Assembly: GCF_000759675.1 (NCBI RefSeq)
Contig: NZ_BAWM01000026.1
Location: 1 to 64,000 of the forward strand
Length of the DNA stretch: 64,000 nt
From: Neobacillus niacini
GTDB taxonomy: Bacteria; Bacillota; Bacilli; Bacillales; Cytobacillaceae
Direction of reading: 5' to 3'
Translations under genes and position numbers: made by a program
Notes under the pieces: generated by a model
Told to the model about the DNA's origin: nothing
What the model saw: only the letters and a program-made list of their open reading frames with translations
Database searches by the model: none
In this document: positions 1 through 8,923 of the stretch, one piece after another
Layout of the letters: each line of letters starts with the position of its first letter
How positions within the stretch are numbered: the stretch's first letter is position 1

Positions 1-46
1 TTCAAAATCGAACAAGAAATTGCCGTTTTTTTGTCTAGACCATGCT

Positions 47-77
47 TACATTTCTAAAAACGTAAGTTTTTCAGTGC
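47..77 (+). terminator. weak terminator-like hairpin at the left edge
   Basis: CTTAC with GTAAG around an AT-rich loop, followed by five T residues; may close a gene lying left of the window. Confidence 0.35.
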
Positions 78-102
78 CCTCTTAAATTGGAAGGTTATTT
101 TT

Positions 103-984
103 TTAGCTAGGACCATTTTCCACCTTATTTAAGGTCTCCTGTAAATATTGTGTCAGCTTCCTCCTCAGCTCTGGCCGTTTTAAAGCAAAGTCGATGGAAG
201 CTTGTAAAAATCCAAATTTATCACCAACATCATAGCGATTACCTTTAATCAGATAAGAAAAAATAGGTTCACGAGCCAAAAGGTGGTCAATGGCTTCTGT
301 TAGTTGAATCTCTCCTTTTGAATCAGGTTTACCTCGCTCTAACATCTCAAAAATAGTAGGCGTTAATATATATCTACCTACAATCGCTTGTGTAGAGGGA
401 GCTTGGGTAATAACGGGTTTTTCTATGAGACTCTGAACCTTATACAAGTCTTTATATGGATAGGAATAATCAACAATTCCGTACTTTACCACGTCTTCTT
501 GGGGCACTTCTTTACAGCCGAGGATACTTGATTGCACTTCATGGTATTTATCAATCATTTGTCTCAATGCAGGTGTTTCGCTGTCAATAACATCATCCCC
601 AAGGAGGACGGCAAAGGGTTCATTGCCAATAAATTTCTTTGCACATAATATGGCATGACCAAGCCCTAAGGGTTCCTTTTGGCGGACATAATGAATATCT
701 GCAAGAGTAGAAATTTTTTGGACGACCTTTAGCATTTTTATTTTTCCACTGGTTTTTAATTGCATTTCTAATTCCAATGATTTATCAAAATGATCTTCTA
801 TCGCCCGCTTATTTTTACCAGTAACAATAATAATATTTTCGATTCCCGACAGGACAGCTTCCTCAACAATATATTGAATCGTTGGCTTATCGACTATTGG
901 CAGCATTTCTTTAGGCTGAGCCTTAGTGGCTGGAAGAAATCGAGTCCCCAACCCAGCAGCAGGAATGACAGCTTTTTTTATCAT
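103..984 (-). CDS. galU: UTP-glucose-1-phosphate uridylyltransferase
   Basis: Makes UDP-glucose from UTP and glucose-1-phosphate in the cytosol, feeding cell-wall glycosylation and exopolysaccharide synthesis. About 293 residues, normal for the GalU/GtaB family. The N-terminus carries the nucleotidyltransferase signature AAGLGTRFLPATK followed by PKEMLP, and the middle has GDD. I start at the ATG at 984, not the TTG one codon upstream, because the GGGGGTG ribosome site sits about 8 bases before the ATG. It is divergent from the membrane protein/glycosyltransferase pair at 1167-3873, which could use its UDP-glucose; that link is inference. The family call is secure; gtaB is the Bacillus name for the same gene. 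Confidence 0.95.
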   Translation of the reverse strand: MIKKAVIPAAGLGTRFLPATKAQPKEMLPIVDKPTIQYIVEEAVLSGIENIIIVTGKNKRAIEDHFDKSLELEMQLKTSGKIKMLKVVQKISTLADIHYVRQKEPLGLGHAILCAKKFIGNEPFAVLLGDDVIDSETPALRQMIDKYHEVQSSILGCKEVPQEDVVKYGIVDYSYPYKDLYKVQSLIEKPVITQAPSTQAIVGRYILTPTIFEMLERGKPDSKGEIQLTEAIDHLLAREPIFSYLIKGNRYDVGDKFGFLQASIDFALKRPELRRKLTQYLQETLNKVENGPS

Positions 985-1166
985 CAATGCACCCCCTCTT
1001 TTCTCTAAAAGTTGAGACTCATTTAATCCTATGCTCCTTAGAATATATTTAGTATTAACGCATGGTTTAGCAAAACAATTGATAAAAAGGAATAATTTCC
1101 ATTCTAGATGCGAACTTTATTAAACGAGTTAGGTGTTGAGAAAGAAGGCTTACGAGGTGTTAATGA

Positions 1167-2840
1167 GTGTTCAATGATTTTAAAAAAGAGCTAAGATTAA
1201 TCCTATTTGCTTTACTTATTCTAACAATATATCTTTCCCCACTCTTTATTCTCCAAGAAAATGCTCATATCCGTGTTCATGATAATTTGGATTCGAATTT
1301 AGCATGGTATAAAGTTCTGACCAGAAGCGGTCAAATGTTTGGAGATGTAAATGCCGTGATCCCCCAAATTATTAATGGGGTACCAAGAAATGCATTTGGA
1401 ACCGAATACAGTGTAATAGTCTGGCTCTATGCTTGGTTTCCAACCATGATGGCCTATTGTCTAAGTCAAACATTAACTAGGATTGTTGCCTTTATAGGAA
1501 TGTATTTACTATTAAAAAAACATTTCCTTCCGGGTGAAAGATGGAGCTTTCTACAAGTTGGCACATCGCTTGCATTTGCCTTAACCCCCTTTTGGCCATC
1601 AGGCATGCTTAGTACGTTAGGAATGCCGCTGGCTCTGTGGGCTTTCCTTAATATCCGAAATGGAGAAGGAACAAAGAAAGATTACATTGTCCTTACGCTA
1701 ATTCCTTTTTACGCTAGCATTGTCTTAGGTTTTTTCTTTTTTTTAAGTGCAATGGGAATCTTTTGGCTCGTGGATGTACTAAGAGGAAAAGGGTGGAATC
1801 TTCGTTTCTTAGTATCTATTGCCTATATGACTTGTATTTTTATGCTCGTTGAATATCGATTGGTCTACTCCTTTTTATTTTCTACTGAACTAAACAGCCG
1901 GGACGAATATTTTCACGCTTCCTTACCATTATGGCGAGTAGTACGGCTGACACTTAAAAATTATGTTTTAGGACATACGCATGTAATGACTGTACATGGT
2001 TTATTTATTTTACCAATTACGTTTATTGCCCTGTATTTTGTTTATTCAAAAAAACTATGGAAACAAGAAAAGCTTTTTGTTTTTTTATTTGTATTAAATT
2101 TCTTGTTATCACTCTGGTATGCCTTTTGGTTCTATAAAGGGTGGTTACCATTAACTAAAAAGTTCCATTTTATGGACACATTTAATTTTGCCCGCTATCA
2201 CTTTTTAAGACCTTTGGTCATTTATACTGGGTTTGCTCTGGCATTAAAAATTGTTTCGCTCCAAGGGCATAGCTGGGCGAAAACAGCCAAATGGTTTGCC
2301 ATTTTGCAAATTCTTTTATTGTTTTTATATAATGATGAGATTATCTATCAGAAAAAACCAACCGTAAAAGAATTTTATGCAGAGGAATTATTCGCTGAGA
2401 TAAAAGAACACATAGGACAAGAACAAAAAGATTACCGAGTCGCAAGTATTGGGATTCATCCTGCCATTGCCCAGTATAATGGCTTTTACACACTGGATAC
2501 CTATAATAACTTTTACCCATTAGCCTATAAACATCAATTTAGGAAAATAATCGAGGTAGAATTGGCAAAAAATAAAACAATCCGCAAATATTTTGATCAG
2601 TGGGGAGGCCGCTGTTATATCTTTACCAATCAGCTTAGAAAAAGATATATGATCAAGAAGGACTCCAAAAGGAAATTAAAAAACCTGCAATTAAATACTT
2701 CTGTGTTTAATGAGATGGGTGGTCAGTACATACTTTCTGCTCTGCCTATAACCAATTCAGAGGAAAATCAACTAACACTGGATAAGGTATTTGAATCGAA
2801 AAACTCGGCATGGAAGATTTATTTATACAAGACTTTGTAA
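1167..2840 (+). CDS. YkoS-like multi-pass membrane protein (DUF6044 family)
   Basis: Polytopic membrane protein of 557 residues with many hydrophobic segments through about residue 390 and a soluble C-terminal part. It resembles the YkoS/DUF6044 family of large glycosyltransferase-like membrane proteins; this is recognition from general sequence character. A GAGGTG ribosome site precedes the GTG start. It lies 19 bases upstream of a DPM1/GtrB-type glycosyltransferase, matching the ykoS-ykoT order I recall from Bacillus subtilis. A plausible role is moving a sugar from a lipid-phosphate donor onto an extracytoplasmic acceptor, with the donor made by the next gene. The acceptor is unknown. Confidence 0.7.
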   Translation: MFNDFKKELRLILFALLILTIYLSPLFILQENAHIRVHDNLDSNLAWYKVLTRSGQMFGDVNAVIPQIINGVPRNAFGTEYSVIVWLYAWFPTMMAYCLSQTLTRIVAFIGMYLLLKKHFLPGERWSFLQVGTSLAFALTPFWPSGMLSTLGMPLALWAFLNIRNGEGTKKDYIVLTLIPFYASIVLGFFFFLSAMGIFWLVDVLRGKGWNLRFLVSIAYMTCIFMLVEYRLVYSFLFSTELNSRDEYFHASLPLWRVVRLTLKNYVLGHTHVMTVHGLFILPITFIALYFVYSKKLWKQEKLFVFLFVLNFLLSLWYAFWFYKGWLPLTKKFHFMDTFNFARYHFLRPLVIYTGFALALKIVSLQGHSWAKTAKWFAILQILLLFLYNDEIIYQKKPTVKEFYAEELFAEIKEHIGQEQKDYRVASIGIHPAIAQYNGFYTLDTYNNFYPLAYKHQFRKIIEVELAKNKTIRKYFDQWGGRCYIFTNQLRKRYMIKKDSKRKLKNLQLNTSVFNEMGGQYILSALPITNSEENQLTLDKVFESKNSAWKIYLYKTL

Positions 2841-2859
2841 ACATCGGGGGTTATAACGG

Positions 2860-3873
2860 ATGATGGAACCTGTCCTGACGATTGTTGTGCCTTGTTATAA
2901 TGAAGAAGAAGTATTACCTGAAACGATTATTCAGCTCGACCAGTTCGTAAAGCAGTTGATAAGCGAGCAGCTCATTTCGAATCGTACTAAGATTTTGTTC
3001 GTTGATGACGGAAGTAAGGATCGAACATGGGAAATTATTTATAAAGCAGGTTTAAGAAATGAGCATGTCCGCGGCTTAAAATTATCAAGAAATGTTGGTC
3101 ACCAAAACGCATTGTTAGCTGGCTTGTTTGCTGCTAAGGAGATTTCAGATTGTGTTGTCTCCATTGACGCCGACCTACAGGATGACATTCAGGTTATTCG
3201 TGAATTTATCCATAAATATAATGAAGGAAATGAGATTGTTTATGGCGTTAGAAATCGCAGGGATACTGACACCATCTTTAAGCGGAGTACGGCTCAAGGT
3301 TTTTATAAGGTTATGAAGAAGCTTGGTGTCGATCTTGTTTATAATCATGCAGATTTTCGCTTAATGAGTAAACGAGCATTAATGGAGTTAGAAGGATTTA
3401 AGGAAGTAAATCTTTTTTTACGTGGAATTGTTCCACTCCTCGGATTTCAGTCTGATATCGTTTACTACGATCGAAAAGAAAGACAAGCTGGTGAAACAAA
3501 GTACCCGTTAAAAAAAATGCTTGCTTTTGCCTTTGACGGAGTAACATCCTTTTCTGTTTCCCCTATTCGATTTGTATTATTTATCGGATTTGTTTCCTTT
3601 TTCCTAAGTCTTTTATTTGGTTTATACTTTTTAATGTTAAAAACGTTAGGTGAAACACAGACAGGCTGGACGTCACTCATCACTTCAATCTGGTTGATTG
3701 GCGGATTACAGTTGATTGCAATTGGTTTAATTGGAGAGTATATAGGGAAAATTTATAAAGAATCAAAGCAACGTCCCAAGTTTATTATTGATATTGATAC
3801 CTTTTCGATGCCAATTCCAAGACATCATTTAATTAAAAAAAGTGAGGAGGATGAATTTTATAAAACCAACTAA
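2860..3873 (+). CDS. polyprenyl-phosphate glycosyltransferase, family 2 (YkoT/GtrB-like)
   Basis: Family 2 glycosyltransferase that probably loads a sugar onto undecaprenyl phosphate at the membrane. Residues 5-20 give the GT2 opening TIVVPCYNEEEVLPETI. FVDDGSKDRT and SIDADLQDD are the nucleotide-sugar and metal-binding motifs. Two C-terminal transmembrane helices (about 230-300) match the GtrB/DPM1 architecture. The length of 337 is typical. It is co-oriented with the YkoS-like gene, 19 bases apart, so the two are likely one operon ending at the terminator at 3898. The sugar cannot be read from sequence. Confidence 0.88.
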   Translation: MMEPVLTIVVPCYNEEEVLPETIIQLDQFVKQLISEQLISNRTKILFVDDGSKDRTWEIIYKAGLRNEHVRGLKLSRNVGHQNALLAGLFAAKEISDCVVSIDADLQDDIQVIREFIHKYNEGNEIVYGVRNRRDTDTIFKRSTAQGFYKVMKKLGVDLVYNHADFRLMSKRALMELEGFKEVNLFLRGIVPLLGFQSDIVYYDRKERQAGETKYPLKKMLAFAFDGVTSFSVSPIRFVLFIGFVSFFLSLLFGLYFLMLKTLGETQTGWTSLITSIWLIGGLQLIAIGLIGEYIGKIYKESKQRPKFIIDIDTFSMPIPRHHLIKKSEEDEFYKTN

Positions 3874-3897
3874 TTGATTTATTCGCTTACTATTGGT

Positions 3898-3930
3898 GAG
3901 TTTTCTTTTCTAAAGAAGACTCTTTTTTTT
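3898..3930 (+). terminator. Rho-independent terminator
   Basis: A 10-bp stem (GAGTTTTCTT with AAGAAGACTC, one mismatch) is followed by eight T residues, 25 bases after the glycosyltransferase stop codon. Confidence 0.85.
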
Positions 3931-4011
3931 TGAAAATAATGTGGTACAATCCCTCTTTCCTGAATAAAAATTGATAGACAGGCTTCTATTTCGATTCAGG
4001 GAGAGATTAGG

Positions 4012-4641
4012 ATGAATGTATTTTTGAGTTATATTTTACTGGGGTTATCGCTCGCTGCACCTATTGGACCAATTAATGCAGCTCAAATTGATAAGGGGAT
4101 AAGACACGGATTTATGCATTCATGGCTTATTGGTGTAGGGGCTGTCGTTGCTGATGGGGTTTACATGATGGTCGTTTATTTTGGAGTTGTTCACTTCCTG
4201 GAAACTCCTTTTATGAAAACCTTTTTATGGTTATTTGGCTGTTTTATCTTAATTTATACGGGAATTGAAACCATGCTTTCTGCAAATAAGCTGAAAATAG
4301 GAGAGAAAAGGAAGGATGAATCACTAGTAAAATCCTTTTTATCAGGTTTTTTTATGTCTATATCTAATCCATTAACCATTTTATTTTGGCTGGGGATTTA
4401 CGGGTCTGTTCTCGCCAAGACAGCTGCCACCTATGAAACGAACCAGTTAATTATTTATAGCAGTGCGATTTTTATTGGATTACTTATTTGGGATATCACA
4501 ATGGCTGGTATTGCAAGTAATTTCCGAAAATATTTAACCTCTAAACTACTTGTAGGGATTTCACTTCTATCAGGAATCACTCTGATAGGGTTTGGGATTT
4601 ACTTTGGCTTTCAAGCCTTCAATGTTCTATTTGGATCATAA
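4012..4641 (+). CDS. LysE family amino acid exporter
   Basis: Membrane exporter of 209 residues with six predicted helices, as expected for LysE/RhtB translocators. The N-terminal segment has the family hallmark GLSLAAPIGPINAAQI, with the proline/glycine-rich first helix. A second hallmark, ISNPLTILFWLG, lies near residue 118. The GGGAGAG ribosome site supports the ATG start. It has its own position between the terminator at 3898 and a hairpin at 4646, so it looks monocistronic. The exported substrate is not predictable. Confidence 0.85.
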   Translation: MNVFLSYILLGLSLAAPIGPINAAQIDKGIRHGFMHSWLIGVGAVVADGVYMMVVYFGVVHFLETPFMKTFLWLFGCFILIYTGIETMLSANKLKIGEKRKDESLVKSFLSGFFMSISNPLTILFWLGIYGSVLAKTAATYETNQLIIYSSAIFIGLLIWDITMAGIASNFRKYLTSKLLVGISLLSGITLIGFGIYFGFQAFNVLFGS

Positions 4642-4645
4642 TGAA

Positions 4646-4666
4646 GCCAGCGAAACAATCGCTGGC
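4646..4666. terminator. GC-rich hairpin between convergent genes
   Basis: Perfect 8-bp inverted repeat (GCCAGCGA, loop AACAA, TCGCTGGC) between the convergent lysE-like and permease genes. No good T tract follows on either strand, so the terminator call is tentative. Confidence 0.45.
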
Positions 4667-4675
4667 GATCAGAAA

Positions 4676-6037
4676 TTATGCGGTAGGCCAAGGACTAAGG
4701 ACTTTTCCTTTTTTCTTTTTCTTCTTCCATTTGAAATTCATGATCAATGTGATACAGCCTATTATACCAACGAATGCTAAGCTGATAAAAAAGCCTAGAC
4801 GGCTTGTGCTGTGAAATAATGTTCCACTGACTGCGACCAGTATTAATATGATCCCAATGGAGTATTTTATTTTATCCTTTGCCGTAACCTCTAAAAGTTT
4901 CCATGATGAAGCTAAAATAAAAATCCAATTGTATAGCAGCATGAGACCAGCAGCTGTTGTAATGTATTCATAAACATGACCAGGCATAAGCAGAGCACAG
5001 ATAATGGATGAAGATATACCTATTAATGTAATCACTAACGTTGGCAAAGGTACCTTCAATTTGCCCTGCTTACAGAACATAGCTGGTGCATCGCACTCTT
5101 CTGAGAGAGTAACGAGAACACTAGTAACAGCAAAAAGGGACGCTACCATTGTCGAAAAACCGGCAATAATTAAAGCCCCATTAAAAAGATGTGGTATAAA
5201 AGTTAAATTGTAATTATCTAATGCGTTAACAAAAGGACTTTTCTCGCCATTAAATTGATTCCAAGGTACCATTAATACAGCGAGACCGATTGAGAGCATA
5301 TAGATGATCATTAAAGTCAATAACATTGCTTTTCCAGCCTTTGGAGCTTCCTTAGGATCCTTTAACTGAGTGGCCATTAATCCTAATATTTCAATTCCTC
5401 CAAATGCATAAAAGGCAAAAATAACACCAGACCATAACCCTAGAACTCCATGTGGGATTAAATCCTTTCTGCTATCAGGATATTGAATAGGACGGTCTCC
5501 ATCAATCACACCAAATATAGCCAGTAAAGCAATAATAACGAACATTAATATCGCGGCTATTTTTAATATAGCAAGCACGTTCTCTAATTTGTTTAAGATA
5601 CTTACTCCGATTAGAATGACTACAAGACCTAAAAGAGCATATATACCTGCAAATACCCATAGTGGAATTTTTGGGAACCAAAATCGTGAAAAAATGGAAA
5701 GTGCAGTCATTTGACTGCCCATAATTAATACCTCAGACATCCAATAGACCCAGCCGCTGCTAAATCCAGCCCATCTGCCGAAAGCCTTTTTCGCATAGGA
5801 ACGAAAACCGCCTTTTAAAGGTTCTTGAACAGTCATTTTTGCAAGGGCGTCGAAGACAAAATAGGTTCCAGCAGCAGCAAGGATGAACGCAATTAATATG
5901 GCAGGTCCTGTCATTTTGATAGCAATACTTGACCCTAGGAAGAATCCTGTACCAATGGTGCACCCCACCCCAAATAACGAAAGCTGCCACCACTTCATGT
6001 TATTTTCTTCATTTGCACTGCTACTTGATTTTCCCAT
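4676..6037 (-). CDS. APC superfamily amino acid permease
   Basis: Secondary amino acid transporter of 453 residues and about 12 membrane helices. The start of helix 1 reads GVGCTIGTGFFLGSS, the unwound substrate-binding segment of APC transporters, preceded by KWWQLSLFG. The C-terminus is a lysine-rich cytosolic tail. A GGGAG ribosome site lies 8 bases before the ATG. The coding start overlaps the 3' end of the 57-residue gene just upstream by 17 bases, implying translational coupling. The substrate is unknown. Confidence 0.88.
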   Translation of the reverse strand: MGKSSSSANEENNMKWWQLSLFGVGCTIGTGFFLGSSIAIKMTGPAILIAFILAAAGTYFVFDALAKMTVQEPLKGGFRSYAKKAFGRWAGFSSGWVYWMSEVLIMGSQMTALSIFSRFWFPKIPLWVFAGIYALLGLVVILIGVSILNKLENVLAILKIAAILMFVIIALLAIFGVIDGDRPIQYPDSRKDLIPHGVLGLWSGVIFAFYAFGGIEILGLMATQLKDPKEAPKAGKAMLLTLMIIYMLSIGLAVLMVPWNQFNGEKSPFVNALDNYNLTFIPHLFNGALIIAGFSTMVASLFAVTSVLVTLSEECDAPAMFCKQGKLKVPLPTLVITLIGISSSIICALLMPGHVYEYITTAAGLMLLYNWIFILASSWKLLEVTAKDKIKYSIGIILILVAVSGTLFHSTSRLGFFISLAFVGIIGCITLIMNFKWKKKKKKGKVLSPWPTA

Positions 6038-6194
6038 TACTGTTTCTCCCAGTCGCTCCTACCGATTTATCCGTATTATCCTGGTTATTATATTCAGGGT
6101 CATTCATGCCGTGTTGTTGGTTGGCGCCACCTAAGTATACCCCCTGATGGTTTTGCTGTTCTTTTTTGAATTTATTAAAATCTTCGTTTACCAT
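6021..6194 (-). CDS. 57-residue hydrophilic protein upstream of the permease
   Basis: Short gene not matched to a family. It has an AGAGGGG ribosome site, an ATG at 6194 and a TAG at 6021. The product is asparagine, glutamine and glycine rich (VYLGGANQQHG near residue 18, SVGATGRNSNGKIK at the end), has no membrane segment or cysteine, and resembles small hydrophilic Bacillus proteins in composition only. It ends inside the start of the amino acid permease gene, so the two are probably co-translated. The strong ribosome site and 17-base overlap are the main reasons to believe it is real. Confidence 0.65.
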   Translation of the reverse strand: MVNEDFNKFKKEQQNHQGVYLGGANQQHGMNDPEYNNQDNTDKSVGATGRNSNGKIK

Positions 6195-6417
6195 TTATAT
6201 CCCCTCTTTTCCTTTCTAATGACTTTCTATATGTTAAGATACACCCTCTCCAAAAACTTATTCAGACAGTTAGTAAGAGCAATTTAGGATTTTGTTGGAA
6301 TCACCAAATTAATTACATAATCATGACCATAATCAATGAAAATAAAAAGGTACTAGATAAAGTTGAAATCATTAATGGGCGATATAGATAAGCAATAAGC
6401 CTTGAAAGGGGTTTACT

Positions 6418-7173
6418 ATGTTAACGACAGAACAGCTAGCTGGTTTTCGTTTGCAATTATTAAAGGAAAAAGAGGAAATAGAAGAGCGCCTCGAGCAAAA
6501 TGATCACTATGGTTTAGAACGAGGGCATTTTCATGAATCAATGGGGGAGTTATCTAGTTATGATAATCACCCTGCAGATGAAGGAACAGAGTTGTATGAA
6601 CGTGAAAAGGATATAGCGTTAAATGAGCATACAGATTTGCAGCTAAGAAATATTAATAAAGCACTCGAAGCAATGGAAAATGGGACGTATGGTAAGTGTG
6701 AGGTATGTGGAAAAGAGATCCCTTATGAACGATTAGAGGCCTTACCTAATACAACCTACTGCAAAGAACACAGTCCAGATCAAGTAATTTCACATGATCG
6801 ACCTATTGAAGAAGGTGTATTAATGCCTCCGTTTGGAAAATTCGATATGGATTCGAAGGATGAAAACGTTGGCTTTGACGCCGAAGATTCGTGGCAAACC
6901 GTGGCTCAATGGGGAACATCCGAAACACCATCAGACCTCGCTTTTCCGGAGGAGCGTTACAACGATGTGAATATTGAACCAGATGAAAATGAGGGGTATG
7001 TTGAGGACTTTGAAAATTTTGTAGGAAATGATATGTATGGTAACAATATTACCGTTTACCCAAACTCACAACACGAACGCTATGAAGAGTCACTTGATGA
7101 AGAAGGTATCATGACAAGCTTTGGAGACTTACCAGCATATGAACATGATCCTTATGTAGACGACGATAAGTAA
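6418..7173 (+). CDS. yteA: YteA-family sporulation protein, TraR/DksA-type zinc finger
   Basis: 251-residue protein of the YteA family, a TraR/DksA C4-type zinc-finger group associated with sporulation in Bacillus. An N-terminal helical part (residues 1-90) includes a DNHPADEGTELYEREKD stretch typical of DksA-like proteins. The finger follows, with Cys94, Cys97, Cys115 and a candidate fourth ligand His118. The acidic C-terminal half is characteristic of the YteA branch. The AAAGGGG ribosome site supports the ATG. It stands alone, followed immediately by a strong terminator. DksA-like proteins act on RNA polymerase; whether this one does is not shown here. Confidence 0.88.
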   Translation: MLTTEQLAGFRLQLLKEKEEIEERLEQNDHYGLERGHFHESMGELSSYDNHPADEGTELYEREKDIALNEHTDLQLRNINKALEAMENGTYGKCEVCGKEIPYERLEALPNTTYCKEHSPDQVISHDRPIEEGVLMPPFGKFDMDSKDENVGFDAEDSWQTVAQWGTSETPSDLAFPEERYNDVNIEPDENEGYVEDFENFVGNDMYGNNITVYPNSQHERYEESLDEEGIMTSFGDLPAYEHDPYVDDDK

Positions 7174-7177
7174 AAAA

Positions 7178-7208
7178 GAAAACAGCTTTCGGTTGGAAAG
7201 CTGTTTTC
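7178..7208 (+). terminator. Rho-independent terminator after yteA
   Basis: Perfect 13-bp stem (GAAAACAGCTTTC, short loop, GAAAGCTGTTTTC) starting 4 bases after the stop codon and followed by a T-rich run. Confidence 0.9.
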
Positions 7209-7250
7209 TCTAATTTTCAAAATAAGAAAGGATATTTTCGACTTCGAGAA

Positions 7251-7492
7251 TTGTCTAGCTTCAGCGCCTAGGGGCTCGGGGTCATAAGCTTGTCTAGTTG
7301 CGGCTCCTTGGGACTTGAGTAATAAGCCACCCCATGAAGAAGGCAAAAAGCGCCTTCTTGCATGGTTCGTCTTATTCCTTCGTCCCAGGGCAGTCGCCTC
7401 CACATTTCTGACAATCCGTCAAGAAGGTAAAGACCAACCTTCTCGCCGGCTCGTCTTATGCCTGTCACCCCTAAGCAAGGCGCTTATGCTTT
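7251..7492. repeat. Bacillaceae-type intergenic hairpin repeat (outer copy, interrupted)
   Basis: Intergenic element opening with TTGTCTAGCTTCAGCGCCTA and closing near AAGGCGCTTATGCTTTTC. Its left arm (7263-7288, AGCGCCTAGGGGC then GTCATAAG) pairs with its right arm (7455-7484, CTTATGCC then CCCCTAAGCAAGGCGCT). An apical hairpin (AGAAGGT with ACCTTCT, 7422-7442) is retained. I recognise this as the dispersed repeat beginning TTGTCTAGC that is common in Bacillus genomes; that recognition is from memory. The arms are separated by a second, nested copy (7290-7412). Nothing in it is coding, although spurious open frames cross it. Confidence 0.75.
7290..7412. repeat. Second hairpin repeat copy nested in the first
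   Basis: Starts again with TTGTCTAG directly after the outer copy's left arm. Its own arms pair: GCGGCTCCTTGGGAC (7300-7314) with GTCCCAGGGCAGTCGC (7382-7397), then AATAAGCCA with TGGTTCGTCTTATT. The apex hairpin is AGAAGGC with GCCTTCT (7338-7359). Each copy is therefore a complete foldback. Confidence 0.7.
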
Positions 7493-7493
7493 T

Positions 7494-7712
7494 CTAATGG
7501 TTTCTATAGGGTTTTTGGGCAATCGGGAGATCCTTCGCGTTTAAATCGTCATCAGTGGATGCATCTATTTCACCCTCCATATAGGCGTCACTTACCTGTT
7601 CATGTGTGGTCGATAGACCCGTAGACATGACATCGTTTTTTTGATAGTCGCTTGTTTCGTAAATACGTCCAGCGAGATCAGTACTGTTGTTGGCAGAATT
7701 CTTTTTATCCAT
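7494..7712 (-). CDS. DUF4025 (YozQ-like) small protein
   Basis: 72-residue hydrophilic protein. The segment AGRIYETSDYQKNDVMSTG followed by LSTTHEQVSDAYMEGEID matches what I remember of the DUF4025/YozQ family, whose function is unknown. The open frame extends 22 codons further upstream, but an AAGGAGTG ribosome site 7 bases before the ATG at 7712 fixes the start there. The stop codon abuts the right end of the intergenic hairpin repeat. Confidence 0.75.
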   Translation of the reverse strand: MDKKNSANNSTDLAGRIYETSDYQKNDVMSTGLSTTHEQVSDAYMEGEIDASTDDDLNAKDLPIAQKPYRNH

Positions 7713-7801
7713 GCAGCACACTCCTTTAATATTTTTGATACAACCGTATTTTCTACTTTTTATTCGAGGATTACTCATAAAAAAATTAGGAGCTGTTTAA
7801 T

Positions 7802-7942
7802 ATGAACAAAGATAAATATCCATCAAGGGAAGAATTGGATGAAGCATTTCATTTTCTCCATGATGCAATTAACAGAATCACAGTCGAAGAAGAAGAAGAA
7901 ATGATGTTGGAGGAAAATAGGAATAATCAGATGAAGAAATAG
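7802..7942 (+). CDS. 46-residue acidic protein, unknown
   Basis: Small gene with an AGGAG site 9 bases before the ATG, ending 25 bases before the cation transporter's start. The product begins MNKDKYPSREELDEAFHFL and ends in a run of glutamates (VEEEEEMMLEEN), with no cysteine or membrane segment. Codon pattern and spacing suggest it is co-transcribed with the CDF transporter. I do not recognise the family. Confidence 0.6.
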   Translation: MNKDKYPSREELDEAFHFLHDAINRITVEEEEEMMLEENRNNQMKK

Positions 7943-7967
7943 AAATTTTTTGAGGTGGAGAAGGAAG

Positions 7968-8852
7968 ATGAGGGAATCCTTAGCTAAGAAAATTGCCTGG
8001 ATAAGTGTTATCAGTAATATCATTTTAACTTTAGGGAAACTTTTCATAGGTTGGTATGGGAATAGTGACGCTGTTTTTGCGGATGGAATTCATTCTGCTG
8101 CTGATGTTTTTGCTTCTGTTATCGTTTTAATGGTCATTAAACTTGCTAATAAACCTGCTGATAAAGAACATCCCTATGGTCATGGAAAAGCAGAGGTCAT
8201 TGTTTCCGGCATAGTAGGAATTTTGCTATTTCTCGTTTCAATATATGTTGTCTATGAAGGAATCAGTGGTTTCTTCCATGAAGTAGAAACACCGAGTTTC
8301 TTAGCCATGTGGATTGCGATCATTTCATATGTTACAAAGGTTATTTTGTACCGTTCGTCATTAAAGGTGGCGAAGGAGCATAATAGTAAGGCAATTGAAG
8401 CCATTGCGTTTGACCACAAAGCGGATATTGTGGCTTCAATTGCTGCAGCTATCGGGGTTCTACTTTCCATAATTGGCGAACGCTTTGATATTTTATTCTT
8501 GCATTATGGCGATAAAGCAGCAAGTGTATTTGTAGCCTACTTAATTTTTAAAATCTCAAAAGAAATGTTAATGGAAGCGTTCGATATCTTACTCGAACGG
8601 AACATTGATGCCGAAACATTACAGGAATACATGAATGTTGTGAATGAATTCCGGGAGGTAAAGAGGATTGATCGGATAAGAGCGAGGGAACATGGTCATT
8701 ATGTTTTAGTTGATCTTAGAATATCGATTGACCACTTTAAAACCATTAAGGAGGGTCATGACCTTGCTAAGTTAATTAAAGGGAGCATGATGGAGGAATA
8801 CGATAACATTGAAGAGGTATTAATTCACTTAAATCCATATTTTCCAGAATAA
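7968..8852 (+). CDS. cation diffusion facilitator family transporter
   Basis: Divalent metal/proton antiporter of the CDF family, 294 residues. The transmembrane metal site is visible as HSAADVFAS (helix 2) and FDHKADIVAS (helix 5), and the loop carries HPYGHGKAE. A cytosolic C-terminal domain (about 205-294) follows the usual ferredoxin-like pattern. The open frame begins at a TTG six codons earlier, but GGTGGAG 7 bases before the ATG at 7968 makes that the better start. Metal specificity (Zn, Mn, Fe or Co) is not decided by these motifs. Confidence 0.9.
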   Translation: MRESLAKKIAWISVISNIILTLGKLFIGWYGNSDAVFADGIHSAADVFASVIVLMVIKLANKPADKEHPYGHGKAEVIVSGIVGILLFLVSIYVVYEGISGFFHEVETPSFLAMWIAIISYVTKVILYRSSLKVAKEHNSKAIEAIAFDHKADIVASIAAAIGVLLSIIGERFDILFLHYGDKAASVFVAYLIFKISKEMLMEAFDILLERNIDAETLQEYMNVVNEFREVKRIDRIRAREHGHYVLVDLRISIDHFKTIKEGHDLAKLIKGSMMEEYDNIEEVLIHLNPYFPE

Positions 8853-8923
8853 AATCTTGTTTGTGCTTTTTTGTTTTTGGGTTTATGATAATGGAGTAAT
8901 TAAATGTTAAGGAGTTGATATTT

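Noticed and set aside
7315..7497. Open frames across the intergenic region 7215-7493 on both strands
   Set aside because: They lie wholly in the nested hairpin repeat, lack ribosome sites, and mirror each other because the arms are inverted repeats.
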